NCBI GenBank assembly: GCA_965240325.2
Contig: OZ251227.1
Span: 3,286,001 to 3,350,000, forward strand
Origin: Rebecca billardiae RCC1528
Taxonomy: Eukaryota > Haptophyta
DNA: 64,000 nt
Direction of reading: 5' to 3'
Shown here: positions 1 to 9,922 of the stretch, piece after piece
How positions within the stretch are numbered: the first letter of the stretch is position 1
How the letters are laid out: every line of letters begins with the position of its first letter
The notes under the pieces: generated by a model
The model's database searches: none
The model's input: the letters and a program-made list of their open reading frames with translations, nothing else
Told to the model about the DNA's origin: nothing
Made by a program: the position numbers and the translations under genes

Positions 1-415
1 CGCCCGGGCCCTTGACCTCGTGCGTCGCGCCGCCGCCGTCCACAAACTGCCAGTGGCGCGTGAGCAGCTGCACGGTGGCGCTGCCCGTGTTGCGCAGCGT
101 GAGGCGGTAGGTCCACACGTGCTCGCGCCCCGCCGCCCCCTCGCCCGCCTCGTCCCGCGCCTCGTGGAACGCCTCGGCGAAGATCTCGACGCCGTGCGTC
201 ACGGTCAGAGAATACGGCGGGATCTTCTCGCCGCACCGCATGTCGCGCCGCGCGGCGGGCGGCGCGGTGCGGCGGATCTCGTCGGGCCTGAGCGAGTCGA
301 GCGGGTGGCTCGCGCCGTCCGGCGGTCCCGGGCGCGCGGACGGCCCGCGCGGCAGCAGCCACCACGCCGCCACCGCCACCAGCGCGATCGTGCATGCGGC
401 CCGCGCGGCCGCCAT
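1..415 (-). CDS. ApaG-domain protein with N-terminal membrane segment, partial
   Basis: The reverse strand from the ATG at 415 stays open to the window edge, so the C-terminal part is missing. Residues 1 to about 20 form a hydrophobic stretch (ACTIALVAVAAWWLL) that looks like a signal anchor. A Pro-rich linker follows, and then an ApaG (DUF525) fold begins at about residue 68 with YSLTVTHGVEIFAEAF, VWTYRLTLRNTGS and VQLLTRHWQFVDGGG. The T-H-G-V-E-I and Q-L-L-T-R-H-W motifs are hallmarks of the family. ApaG is an Ig-like beta-sandwich domain found alone in bacteria and fused to F-box or PDIP2-type proteins in eukaryotes; its biochemical role is poorly defined. No F-box is visible here. The membrane segment suggests a secretory or organellar location, which is inference. 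The domain call is strong; the function is unknown. Confidence 0.85.
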   Translation of the reverse strand, partial: MAAARAACTIALVAVAAWWLLPRGPSARPGPPDGASHPLDSLRPDEIRRTAPPAARRDMRCGEKIPPYSLTVTHGVEIFAEAFHEARDEAGEGAAGREHVWTYRLTLRNTGSATVQLLTRHWQFVDGGGATHEVKGPG

Positions 416-749
416 GCTCGATGCTGCTGGGCCGGGGACTCACTGTGTCTTGACGTGTGCGCACGGGCGGTTGCTAGTACTTATTAGTAGTCCGTAGTCG
501 GGTGGTTCAGGCGTTACAAACATAGCAGTAGCGTAGCTACCGCGGCGGTCGTAACTACTGTAATCGGTATGAGCCGTTGTAGTAGTCCTGCTGATACATC
601 ATCATCATGTATCGTAGATAGATCCGACAGTGTCAACTAGAGTCAGAGAGATCTAACAGCGCGTGCTGATGGCGGCGGCAGCTCGCGCGCGGCCACACGA
701 ATGGCGTGGCGCGGCATTCTGATTATTCCATCCACGCTGGAGTGACGGT
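416..749. other. Intergenic, 5' of the ApaG gene and 3' of the JmjC gene
   Basis: No coding frame is supported here. The stretch is locally less GC-rich than its surroundings (for example 500-660, rich in TAG/ATC triplets) and probably holds the promoter of the ApaG-domain gene and the 3' end of the JmjC gene. No clear motif was seen. Confidence 0.5.
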
Positions 750-3700
750 TCAGAGGCCCGCGCCCGGCGGCGCAGCGGGCGGCCCCTTCGGACCGCCAGC
801 ACCATGCTTCTTGTGCGCCGGCGGCGGCGCGGCCGCGTCCGCGGCTGCTCGGCTCAGCGCGTCTTCGAGTGAGAAGAAAAGCGAGTCGCGCGCCTCAAGC
901 CGCTGGCGCTCGGCGGCGGACGCGGCGGCGGCGGAGCGCGCGCGCAGCGCCGCGCGGCTCCGCTTGAGCTCGTCGCGCAGCTCGTCGCGCAGGGCTTGGA
1001 ACATCTCCGCGCACTCGCGCGCCTTGCCGATCTCGGCCGGCCACGGGCCCGCGCCCGCGCGCAGCACGTCTTGCCAGTCCCGCAGGTCCTCCGCGTCGCG
1101 GAGCAGCGACTCGAGCCCGGACTCTCGCCCGGACTCTCGCCCGGACTCGAGCCCGGCCGAGCACGCGGAGGCGAGGCGCTGCCGCTCGTGCGCCAGGCCT
1201 TTGAGTAGCAGCTGGCCCATCGTCACGCTCGAGTCGGCGACGCCGCGCGGCGCGGTCAGCTCGAACTGGCGGTCCTGCTCGGCGCGGCGGCAGCGCGCGC
1301 GCGTGCGGCGGCGCGGGGCGCGCGCGCCGTCGGCGCCGGTCGGCGTGCTGCGCGCTGGCTGGTGCGCGCGAGGTGTGCTCGCGCGGCGCGGCGCGAGCGC
1401 GGGGCACGCCGCGTGGCGCGCAGCAGGGCGCGCGCGCTCGCGCGGCCAGCCTGCAGACCCGGACCGACGGCCCGGACTCGGCGCGGCGGTGGGCTCGGTC
1501 CGGTCCGGCTGCGGAGTCGGCTCGGCCGGCGCGGGCCTCGCCTAACCCTAACCCTAACCCTAACCCTAAGATGCGCGCGCGCGCCGCGCGCGCGCACCAG
1601 CGCGTCGTGCGCCACCGCGCTGGGGAAGGCGGTGGCGCAGAGCAGCTCGCCGTAGAGCTGCAGCTTGGGCGCGAGGCTGTGCACTAGGTGGAAAGTACCC
1701 ACATTCAAGATCGCCATCTCGCCGGGGAGCAGCTCGACGAGCCGGGCGGACGGAAGCTTCCAGAAGGTTCGCCAGTCGAAGGCGGCGGGCGCCCGCGCCT
1801 CCGCCTCCGCGCCGTCGTCGAGCCCAAACTTCGCGCCGTCGGGCTGCGACCAGACCGCGCTCAGCTCATACCCGCCATACATGCGCTTCCACGTGACCGT
1901 GCCGTAGTTGTCGCGGTGGTACTCCGTCGACGCGCCCGCGTGAGTCAGAAGCAATTTCGGCGCGAAGATCGAGGCCAGCTTGTGCTGCTTCAGCCGGAGC
2001 GGCTCGCGCGCCGCGCCGCCGCGCAGCGAGATGTGCCCGGGCCACTCGTGCAGCCAGTTGGCGCCGCTGAACCACGGCTCGGGCGCAAACTGCCCGCGCA
2101 GCGAAGAGTCCTCCAGCTTCCAGTTGAGCACTTTGGGCTGCTCGGCGCTCGGGCAGATTTCATCTCGGCGGCGGCGGCTCGCCGGCAGCCGCCACCACGC
2201 ATCGAGCGTGAGGCTCCCGTCGGTGCACACGCGGCGCTCCGCGTTGCCCCGCTGCCGCACGAGCCACCCCTGCAGCTCCCGGCCGTCCGCGGGCGACGCC
2301 AAGCCGCTCACGTCGCGCGCCGCCGCGCCGAGGGTTTCGTCAATCGGGCCGAACGGCACCGCCGCTCCCGCCGCCAGCCGCAGCACGAGCGAGCTCGACG
2401 CGCGCAAAAAGGCGTGCAGCGAGCGGCGGCCGTCGAGCGGCGCGGCGCGCGCGGGCACGAAGAGGCGCGACTGCGGCCGGCTGCGCGCGGCCGCGTCGAA
2501 CGCGGCTCGAAACGCCGAGCCCGCCGCCCACAGCGACGAGTGCCGCACCCGTTCGGCAAACGCGGCATACTCGGCCGTGCCAGCGAACGGCCCGCTGTCG
2601 TCGAAGGCGGCCGGCGGCGACACGAAGCTGCACGCCGGCGCGAGGGGCGGCAGCGCGGCGCCGGACTCGCGCGGCGGCTGCGGCGGCGGCTGCGGCTGCG
2701 GCTGCGGCTGCGGCTCCTCTGCGCGAGAGCGCTTCGGCACGCGCTCGGCCGGAGACGGCGCGGCGGCAGCCGCGCCTGCGCTGGCGGCGGCGGCGCGAGC
2801 CGGCGGCGCGCGGGGCACCGTGCCCTCCTCCTCCTCGCGCGCGCGCCGTGCCGCGCCGCCGCGCGCGCCGCCCTCGCTCGGCGCCGCCGCGCACGCGCCG
2901 CCATGGCAATGGCCCTGCTCGTCCGGCGGCGCGACGACGCTGCACTTGACGCCGGCCGCCGCGCCGTGCGGCAGCTGCACGCGCACGTGGCGGAACGCAG
3001 CCGTGCACGCCCGCTGCTGCGTCGCATGCTGACGAGTCGTCTTCGCCCGCCCGCCGTGCGCAGAGCTCGGGCTAGGGTTAGGGTTAGGGTTAGGGGGAGG
3101 GTGCCAGCTGGGCACACGCACGCTGACCACCCGACCGGGCGCGCCGCCAATGGGGACGATGAAGGTGACGAGCACGCCGCCGCACGGCGCGGCGCTCGGC
3201 GGCGTGCACACGTCGGCCACGAGCTCGCGCAAGGGCGGGCTCGGCTCGGCGGGCTCGTGCGCGCGCGGCCGCCCCGTGGCCGCAGCCGCAGCAGCCGGCG
3301 GCGGCGGCGGCGCGTCCGCGGCGCCGCGCGCGTTGGCGCGCGCGCGCGTCGCGCGCGCGCCGTCGGCGGGCGCGTCGGTGTCGGCGGCGGCGTCGCCCAG
3401 CTCGGCTGGGGTGTGCCCCACGCCCGGCTCCTCGTGCCGCGCGCGCAGGACCCCGTCCCACGCGCGGTGCCAGATGCCGAGCTTCAGAGCAAGGTCTGCG
3501 CGGCTCAGCACCGCGCTTAGCCCGAAAGGCTCCTCGTCGCGTTCGAGCGGCCAGAGGACCTCGCGCAGCTCGGGCTTGACGTACTTCCACAGCTGCTTGA
3601 AGCAGAGCACGTGCCGCAGCTTCTCGCGCCCCTCGCCCTCCGCCACCGAGCGCGCCCAGCCGGCGCGCGCCTCGCGCCACTCCGGGACGAGCGCGCGCCC

Positions 3701-4165
3701 GCCGCGCAGCCGGCTCTCGAGGCCGAGGAGCAAGTCGGCGTTGGCGTGCGGGCGGAGGCGCTCGTCGAGCTCGGCGCACGGCGCGAAGCCGCACAGCGCC
3801 ACGCCCGCCCCGGCGGGCGGCTCGCCCGGCGCCGCCTCGCCGTGCACGGCGCCAAGCAGCGCCGCGCCGCGGACTCGGTTCAGCCACGCATCCGCACCCT
3901 CCCACGGTGTGGGCGAGGCGGCGCGCAGCCGCTCGGCGGTGCCGAGCAGGCCGAGGCGGATGATGCACGCCTTGCTCTCCGCCAGCTGCGCGCCGTCCAG
4001 CGCCGCCGCCGTCGCCGCGCGCCACACGTCGCGCACGCACTTCTCGCCATCCGCCACGCGCGCGCGCACGACCCCCCACGTGCGCGCGCCGCCGCCGGCG
4101 CAGCCAAAGACGACGACGTCGAGCTCGGCGTGCGGCGGCAGCATCGGCCCGGCCGGGAGCTCCAT
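750..4165 (-). CDS. JmjC-domain protein, three exons
   Basis: Proposed coding exons on the reverse strand are 4165-3122, 2974-1598 and 1274-750, giving 981 residues with all junctions in phase 0. The start is the ATG at 4165; the longer open frame begins only at GTG. The N-terminal 250 residues (LDVVVFGCAGGGARTWG, LRHVLCFKQLWKYVKPEL) match no family I recognise. A short 'VP.G..PG..V.V.LP.G' unit lies around the first intron. The JmjC core follows: LLTHAGASTEYHRDNYGT with the Fe(II)-binding His-x-Asp at about 701-703, a Trp-containing strand (YELSAVWSQ), and the distal His at about 777 in NVGTFHLVHSL. This implies a 2-oxoglutarate/Fe(II) dioxygenase, either a histone demethylase or a protein hydroxylase; the substrate is unknown. 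Both introns (donors GTGCGTG and GTGCGCG) contain telomeric repeats. The first intron is 147 bp and leaves the frame open, so it could be retained. The third exon is Arg/Ala-rich with ESGRESGLES repeats. Confidence 0.72.
1541..1569. repeat. Interstitial telomeric repeat (CCCTAA)n inside JmjC intron 2
   Basis: About 4.7 copies of CCTAAC/CCCTAA on the + strand lie inside the proposed 323-bp intron 1597-1275. Read along the gene they are TTAGGG. Confidence 0.95.
3072..3096. repeat. Interstitial telomeric repeat (TTAGGG)n inside JmjC intron 1
   Basis: About four copies of TAGGGT on the + strand lie inside the proposed 147-bp intron 3121-2975. Read along the gene they are CCCTAA, the opposite orientation to the array in intron 2. 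Confidence 0.95.
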
Positions 4166-4374
4166 CGCGCGCGCGCGATCCTCGACGGGGGCGTCCGAGC
4201 CGCACGAGCACCGGCCCGCAAGCGCCAACCGGCTACGGTCGACGGCGGCCTCGCCCCGCCCGGCTCGCCGCTCGCTCGCGACGCGCGGCGCGAGTCCACC
4301 CCCGCCGTGCACGTCCGGGCGCCGGGCACCGGACTGCCGACTGCGCGCGGCCTCTCTCTCCCGTCGACGAGACG
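4166..4374. promoter_or_regulatory. Shared spacer between divergent JmjC and ECD genes
   Basis: Only 209 bp separate the two start codons, so both promoters must lie in it or overlap the genes. It is extremely GC-rich with no TATA box. A CT-rich run (CCTCTCTCTCCC) precedes the ECD start. The bidirectional role is inferred from spacing alone. Confidence 0.5.
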
Positions 4375-4544
4375 ATGGCGGACGACGCGCTGCGGTACAA
4401 GCTCTTCCTCGACGAGGGCGCGCGCGAGGGCGGCGCGGCGGCCGTGGCCGAGGCGGCGCACGTGCTCATGCGACACGTGGCGCAGCACACTGACGCGTAC
4501 CTCTGGCACCGCGACCCGTTCGTCCTCGCGCCCGCGCCCGCGTG

Positions 4545-4590
<46 letters not shown>

Positions 4591-6931
4591 CCGCACCTGC
4601 GCGGCGAGATGCGCGTCGGCGACAACGTGGAGGACGAGTGGTTCGCGGTGTGGCTGCTGCTCGAGCTCACCGCCGCGTTCCCCGCGCTCACCGCCCACGT
4701 CGAGGACGCGGACGGCCAGTTTCTGCTGATCGAGGCCGCGGGCTGCCTGCCGCGCTGGCTCACGCCCGAGTGCGCAGACAACCGCGTGCTGCTGCGCGGC
4801 GGCCGCGTGCTGCTCGTGCCGGAGGCGGTGGCGCCCGCGCGCGAGCCCGAGACGGGCCGCGCCGCGCCGCGCCTCGCGCTGCGCGCCGCGCTGCGCGCCG
4901 CGCGCTCCGGCGCCGCGCCAGCGCACGAAGGCATCACCGCCGCCGTGCGCTCCCGGACTTGCGACTTCCCGGACTCGGCGGTCCGGGCGTCGCGCCACCG
5001 GAAGGTGTGCGTGCTGCCGCTGGCGGCGGCGCGCGTGCTCGAGCGCGCGCCGTGGCTGCTCGGGCCCGCCGTCGACGCCCTCTGCGCGCGCGACGCGCTG
5101 TCGATGCGCGCGGCCGCGCGCATGGCGGCGTTCAGCGGCGCGACGCAGCCGCTCGTCTCGACACGAATCCGCTTCACGCGCTGCGCGTACGCGATGCTGC
5201 TGGCGCAGCGGTTCGCGCCGGCGCGCGGCTCGGGGCTGCCGATGCCCGCGCCCTCCGACCCGCGCCACGCGCGCGCGCAGCTCAGCGCCAAGCTCTGCGC
5301 CGCGCTTGAGATGCTACTGCATGACGCGCGGCGCGAGCGCGACAGAACGGCCGCGGCCGCGGCCGGCGCCGAGCGCGGCTGTGGCGGCGCCGCGGCCGGC
5401 GCCGAGCGCGGCGGCGGCGCCGCGGCCGGCGCCGAGCGCGACAGAACGGCCGCGGCCGCGGCCGGCGCCGAGCGCGGCGGCGGCGCGGACGCGGCCGCGG
5501 ACGCGCAGGCGAGTGCGCATACGAAGCCCGGCGCGGCGGCGTCGGAGCCGGCTGGCGGTGGGTCGGGCGGCGGCACCGAGCTCGAGCGCGCTGCGCGCGT
5601 GCTCGCCGACGAGGCGCGCTGCCGCGCGCGACTCAACTCGCTTGGGCTTGACGCCGCGGCCGCCGCCGAGCGCGCCGCGCGCCTATGCGCTGCCGCCGAG
5701 CCCGCGGCGGCGGCGCCGGCGGCCGCGCGCGGCGGCGCGCTGGGTGCGCTCCCGCCTGTGTTGGAGGCGATGGAGGCGGGCATGGCGCTCGAGCCGGGCG
5801 AGGTGGAGGCTGCCGAGGCGGCCGCGCTCGAGGCGGGCGGCGCGCTGGGCCTTCTAGGCTCGCGACACCGAGCGCGGCCGCATCGCGCGGCGCAGCCGCC
5901 GCGGCCGCGGCCGCGGCCGCAGCCGCAGCCGCAGCCGCAGCCGCGCGCGGACACGGGGGCTGGGGCACGCCCACGCAGCGACGCCACGGCGGAGGCGGAG
6001 GCGGAGGCGCCGTCCTCCTCCTCCTCCGAGGACGGCGACGAGTGGATGTTCGTCCCGCCTGACGAGCTCGAGCAGCTGCTGCAAGCGCGCGCCGGCGCCG
6101 CGCCCGGCGCGCGCGCCGATGGGCAGGGCGCGCCCGCCGCCGCGCAGGCCACACCTGCCGCCGCCGCCGCGCACGGCGCCGCCGCCGCGCCCGTCGTGAG
6201 CGCCGAGGCGGGCGCGAGCGCAGGCGCGGGCGCGGACGCCGGCCGCTCTGCGCACCCGCCGCCGCCGGCGGGCGAGGCGGCGCCGAGCGACCGGCCGCGC
6301 GCGCAGCCCGCGCCGCGCGCGGCCGAGGCGGCGGCGGGCGGCGGGCCGCGCGCGCACCCGCCTCCGCCGGCGGAGGGGGAGGCTGCGGAGGATGGCGCCG
6401 AGATTGCAATCTCGGCGGAGGATGGCGCCGAGATTGCGAGCATGGTGCGCACGGTGGCGGCGTTCATGGGCGGCGCGTCGGACTTTGAGGGCGTGGAGCT
6501 CGGCGCCGAGCACGCCGTGAACGAGCGGCCGGCGGCGGGCGCCGCCGCCGCCGCCGCGGGCAATCAAAGTCTTGCAGCAACCAATCCTGGCGACGGCCGC
6601 GGCGCACGCGCGGGCGCGAGCTGGGCTGCTCCGGGCTTCCTCCAGCGCGCGCCCAAAGCGGGTACAGCGGGTACAGCGGGTACAGCGGGTACAGCGGGCG
6701 CAGGCGGCGCGGCGGCGCGGCCCCGCGCCGCGCCCGAGGACCCTCACGCGCCCATCACGCTCCGACCGCGCGTGCTTCGTCAACTGCTCAGCTCGCTCGC
6801 GCCGCCGGCGCGGGCGGAGGCGGGCGAAACCGCGGCGTGGGCGCCGGCGGCGCCGGCCGCGGACGGCGGGCGGGGCGAGGCGGCGCGGGCTGGGGCTCTG
6901 CCCAGCGCCGAGGGCTCGGAGGAGGGGAGCA

Positions 6932-6972
<41 letters not shown>

Positions 6973-7425
6973 AGCTGGGCGATAGGCGGCGCCTCGGACG
7001 ATGACGACGACGACGGCGACGGCGCCGCCGCGCGCGCCGCCGAGGCCGCCGCCGCCGCCGCCGCCGCCGGCTCGTCCGGGGCGGCGCGCGCACGGCCAAG
7101 CAGCCATGCTGATGCGGGGGCGGGGGCATCGGCGGCTCCTTCCTCCGAGGGGGAGGCGGCGACGCTGCGCGCGCTCATGGCAGCCATGGACGCGGAGCTG
7201 GGCGTGGCGCGCCCCGGGCCAGCGGACGTCGAGAGCGCCGGGGGCGGACGCGAGGGCGCGGCGGCGGAGCGCGCCAACCTGGCGCGGAGCATGCTGGCCG
7301 CCGCCGAGGCGCAGTCCGGGCTGCCCGGACCCGCCACCTCGCTGCTGGGCAGCCTGGGGGTGACGCTGCGCCCGCCGGCTGCACCGGCGCACGGCGCCAC
7401 CGACCCGTTCGCGCTGGACGAGTGA
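4375..7425 (+). CDS. ECD: Ecdysoneless/SGT1 (ECD) family protein
   Basis: A single-exon frame of 1016 residues starts at ATG 4375. Family signatures are clear in order: LMRHVAQHTDAYLWHRDPF (N-terminal), VEDEWFAVWLLLELT, FLLIEAAGCLPRWLTPE with NRVLLRGGRVLLVP, then a middle block with SMRAAARMAAF and IRFTRCAYAMLLAQRF, then DEWMFVPPDELEQLL, and near the end ANLARSMLAAAEAQ with GPATSLLGSLG. ECD proteins act in cell-cycle control, pre-mRNA splicing (with PRPF8) and transcription in other eukaryotes. This one is longer than usual (about 640-680) because of low-complexity inserts: a poly-Gly tract, repeats of AAAGAERGGG, an Ala/Pro-rich region, a nine-base in-frame repeat at 6661-6698 (GTA units), and acidic runs such as a 13-Asp tract near 6938-6970. 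The acidic C-terminal region is typical of the family. Cytosol or nucleus is expected. Confidence 0.93.
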
Positions 7426-7636
7426 GGACCGGCCACCCGGCACGCCCGGCTGGTACCATTTTGAACCGTCCGGACGCCGCACCCGTCCGGACCTGACGTC
7501 ATTCGACTTTGACCGGCCGATTGAAACGGCCCACACGCGCGGCCCGGTTCGCTCGAAAACGCCCGTTCGGGCCCCGGCCGGGCCGGCTGCCGTGTGCGCG
7601 CTTGGACCCGCACGACCGTCGGCCCACAAGCGCAGG

Positions 7637-9922
7637 ATGCACGAGCCGGGCGCGCGCGCGCCGCTCACGCCGGTGAGCGGCGGCGCGAACCACGCGAAGA
7701 GCAGCGCGTCGAGCTGGGCCAAGCCACACACGCCCTCCTCCCCCGCCTCGCCCTTCGACGCCGCCGGCCGCACGCCCGCGGGCATCGGCGCGCGCACGAC
7801 GGCGGGCGTGGCCGCGCTCGCGTTCGGCGGCCGCGTCTCGCTGGTGAGCGCGGCGTGCTGGGCGGAGCTCTGCCGCCGCGGCGCGGAGCGCACGCACGAG
7901 GGCCTCTTCCGCACCGAGGTCGGCGCCGCCGAGCTCGACGAGATCGCCGGCGCGCTCGAAGCTTCGAATTGGCTTCCGACAGAGGTCTGTGCGATCGCGC
8001 GCGCCGCGAGCACAGACTGCCTGGCGACGCTGCTCAAGCGCACCGTGGCGGAGGACACGGCGCACCCGCTCTTCTCGCTCGACGAGATCGCGCGCCTCGA
8101 GGCCGCCGCCACCGAGGCGGCCGTCGCCAACGTGCGCGCGCGCATGCCGGACGGCCGCGGCGACACGGTCCGCTTCGTCACCGAGATTGGCGCCCATGTG
8201 TCCGCCTTCGAGCGGCACACGCGGATGGGCGTGCCGGCGCTGGCGTCCGCGCTCGCGCCGTGCCTGTTCCGCCTGCCCGACGGCGCCGAGCCGATGCAGA
8301 AGCTCACCGCCGCGCGCCAGTCTGTCCAACTCACGGAGCGGCTGATCCACGGCGCGCGCTTTGCGCTGCGCGCGGCCGCGGCCGGCGGCGGCGGCGGCGG
8401 CGCGGCCGGCGGCTCGGCCGGGCTGCCGCCCGTCGGGCCGAGCGTGAGCGTGACGCCGGCCAGCCCGGCGCGCTCCGAGTGCTCCCTCGCGTGCGTCGCC
8501 CCCTCCGACGGCACGCCGGACGCCGACGCCACGCCAACGCCAACGCCCTCACCCTCGCCGCGCGAGCCGGCATTGCGCGCGCCGCCGAGCGCCGCCGCGG
8601 CCGAGGCGGGCTCGCCGTCCGGCAGCGACGCGCGCGAGTGCGCCGAGCCGCTGTACACGCCGGCGCGCGGTGCGGCTGACGAGCCCCTCGACGCGCTGCA
8701 CACCGCGCGCGCCCACCCCGCCGAGCCCGCGCGCGCCAACACGGCCTGGGACGACGACGACGACGACGACGGCAGCTGGGAGCACGTCGGCCGCGCGTCC
8801 GCCGCGCTGAGCGCGCGCGGCTTCGTCTCGGCGGCAGAGGAGGCGCTGGCGCAGGTGCTGCTCGTCGCGCCCGCGGCGGACGCAGACGACCCGTGCTCCG
8901 CGCTGCGCCGCCGCGCCGCCGGCGGCGCGTCCGCCAGCGCGCCGAGCTCGCCAAGTGCGCGCGGCGCGCGGCCCGCGGGCGGCGCCGAGCGCGCGGCGGA
9001 CGGCGACGCTGGCGGCGGGTGCACGCCGCCGCAGCACGCGCGGTGCTCGTCGATCGGCTTCGAGTTCTACGCGACGCCGCTCTCGGCGCCCACCTCGCCC
9101 GGCGTGCTCGGCCGCGGCGGCGACACTCTCTCCCCCGGCGACCTGCTCGAGCGGCTGCTCGAGCGGCTCTCAGTGGCTTCAGGCACTGGCGGGCTCGGCG
9201 GCCACGGTGGCGCGTGCGACGAAGGGTGCAGCTCTGACGACCTGTTCGGCGAGCTGCTGAGCTCGCTGCCGGGCGCGGCGGAGGGCGCGGCGGAGGGCGC
9301 GTGCACCGACGCCGAGGCTAAGCTATATGCGCTCTTCGCCGCGCGCTCGCGCCCCGTGCCGACACGCGAGCTCTCGGAGCTGAGCGCGTCATCACTGTTC
9401 GGACCGCCTGGCGACGACGACGGCGACGACGACGGCGGTGACGCGGGCGGCGGCCTCGGCGCGTGGGCGCTGTCTGACCAGGGCTCGTCGGCCGAGTGGG
9501 AGGCGGAGGTCTCGGCGGGCTCCGGAGATTGCGCCGAGATCGAGCCGGAGCCGGCGGGCGCGGGAGATTGCGCCGAGATCGAGCCGGAGCGGACGTGTGA
9601 GGCGGTCGCGCGCGACCACCATCACCATGCGGCCGCGTCGCCGGCCATCCAGGCGGGCTCGGCGGCCGAGGCGCCTTGGCACCCGCTGCGCAGCCCGCAC
9701 CACGACTCGCTCGCCGAGCGCGACGGCACGCTGCCCGCCGCGCGCGTGCCTCTGCTCGCCGTGGACGTGGCCGCGGCCGCGGCCGCGGCCGCGGCGGCGC
9801 GCGGCGCGAGCGCAGCCGCCAGTGCCGCCGCCGAGACCGAGCATGGCCGCTGGCTGTGGATCTCGCCGTGCGCCATCCACGTGCGCGCGCGCGGCGGCGG
9901 CGGCGCCGAGCGGTGGGGCTGA
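7637..9922 (+). CDS. RhoGAP-like domain protein
   Basis: The ATG at 7637 gives 761 residues; an upstream in-frame start at 7592 is GTG only. Residues about 45-200 resemble a RhoGAP fold: a hydrophobic N-terminal helix (SLVSAACWAELCRRGAER), THEGLFRTEV at the position of the 'TEGIFRVSG' arginine-finger loop with its Arg present, CLATLLKRTVAE like 'ASLLKLFLRELP', and GVPALASALAPCLFRLPD like 'NLAIVFGPNLLR'. RhoGAPs stimulate GTP hydrolysis by Rho-type GTPases and control actin and trafficking. The rest is low-complexity: Gly/Ala/Pro-rich, acidic (DDDDDDDGSWEHVG, DDDGDDDGGD), with a duplicated 'GDCAEIEPE' motif at about 9529-9590 and a C-terminal Ala run. It lies 211 bp after ECD on the same strand. 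The similarity is moderate; a structure-based search should decide. Confidence 0.55.
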   Translation: MHEPGARAPLTPVSGGANHAKSSASSWAKPHTPSSPASPFDAAGRTPAGIGARTTAGVAALAFGGRVSLVSAACWAELCRRGAERTHEGLFRTEVGAAELDEIAGALEASNWLPTEVCAIARAASTDCLATLLKRTVAEDTAHPLFSLDEIARLEAAATEAAVANVRARMPDGRGDTVRFVTEIGAHVSAFERHTRMGVPALASALAPCLFRLPDGAEPMQKLTAARQSVQLTERLIHGARFALRAAAAGGGGGGAAGGSAGLPPVGPSVSVTPASPARSECSLACVAPSDGTPDADATPTPTPSPSPREPALRAPPSAAAAEAGSPSGSDARECAEPLYTPARGAADEPLDALHTARAHPAEPARANTAWDDDDDDDGSWEHVGRASAALSARGFVSAAEEALAQVLLVAPAADADDPCSALRRRAAGGASASAPSSPSARGARPAGGAERAADGDAGGGCTPPQHARCSSIGFEFYATPLSAPTSPGVLGRGGDTLSPGDLLERLLERLSVASGTGGLGGHGGACDEGCSSDDLFGELLSSLPGAAEGAAEGACTDAEAKLYALFAARSRPVPTRELSELSASSLFGPPGDDDGDDDGGDAGGGLGAWALSDQGSSAEWEAEVSAGSGDCAEIEPEPAGAGDCAEIEPERTCEAVARDHHHHAAASPAIQAGSAAEAPWHPLRSPHHDSLAERDGTLPAARVPLLAVDVAAAAAAAAAARGASAAASAAAETEHGRWLWISPCAIHVRARGGGGAERWG

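Noticed and set aside
1541-3096. A true chromosome end
   Set aside because: The two short telomeric arrays point in opposite directions and lie inside a gene with continuous sequence on both sides.
1688-3520. 610-codon + strand frame opposite the JmjC gene
   Set aside because: Antisense shadow of a well-supported gene; Arg/Ala-rich with no motifs.
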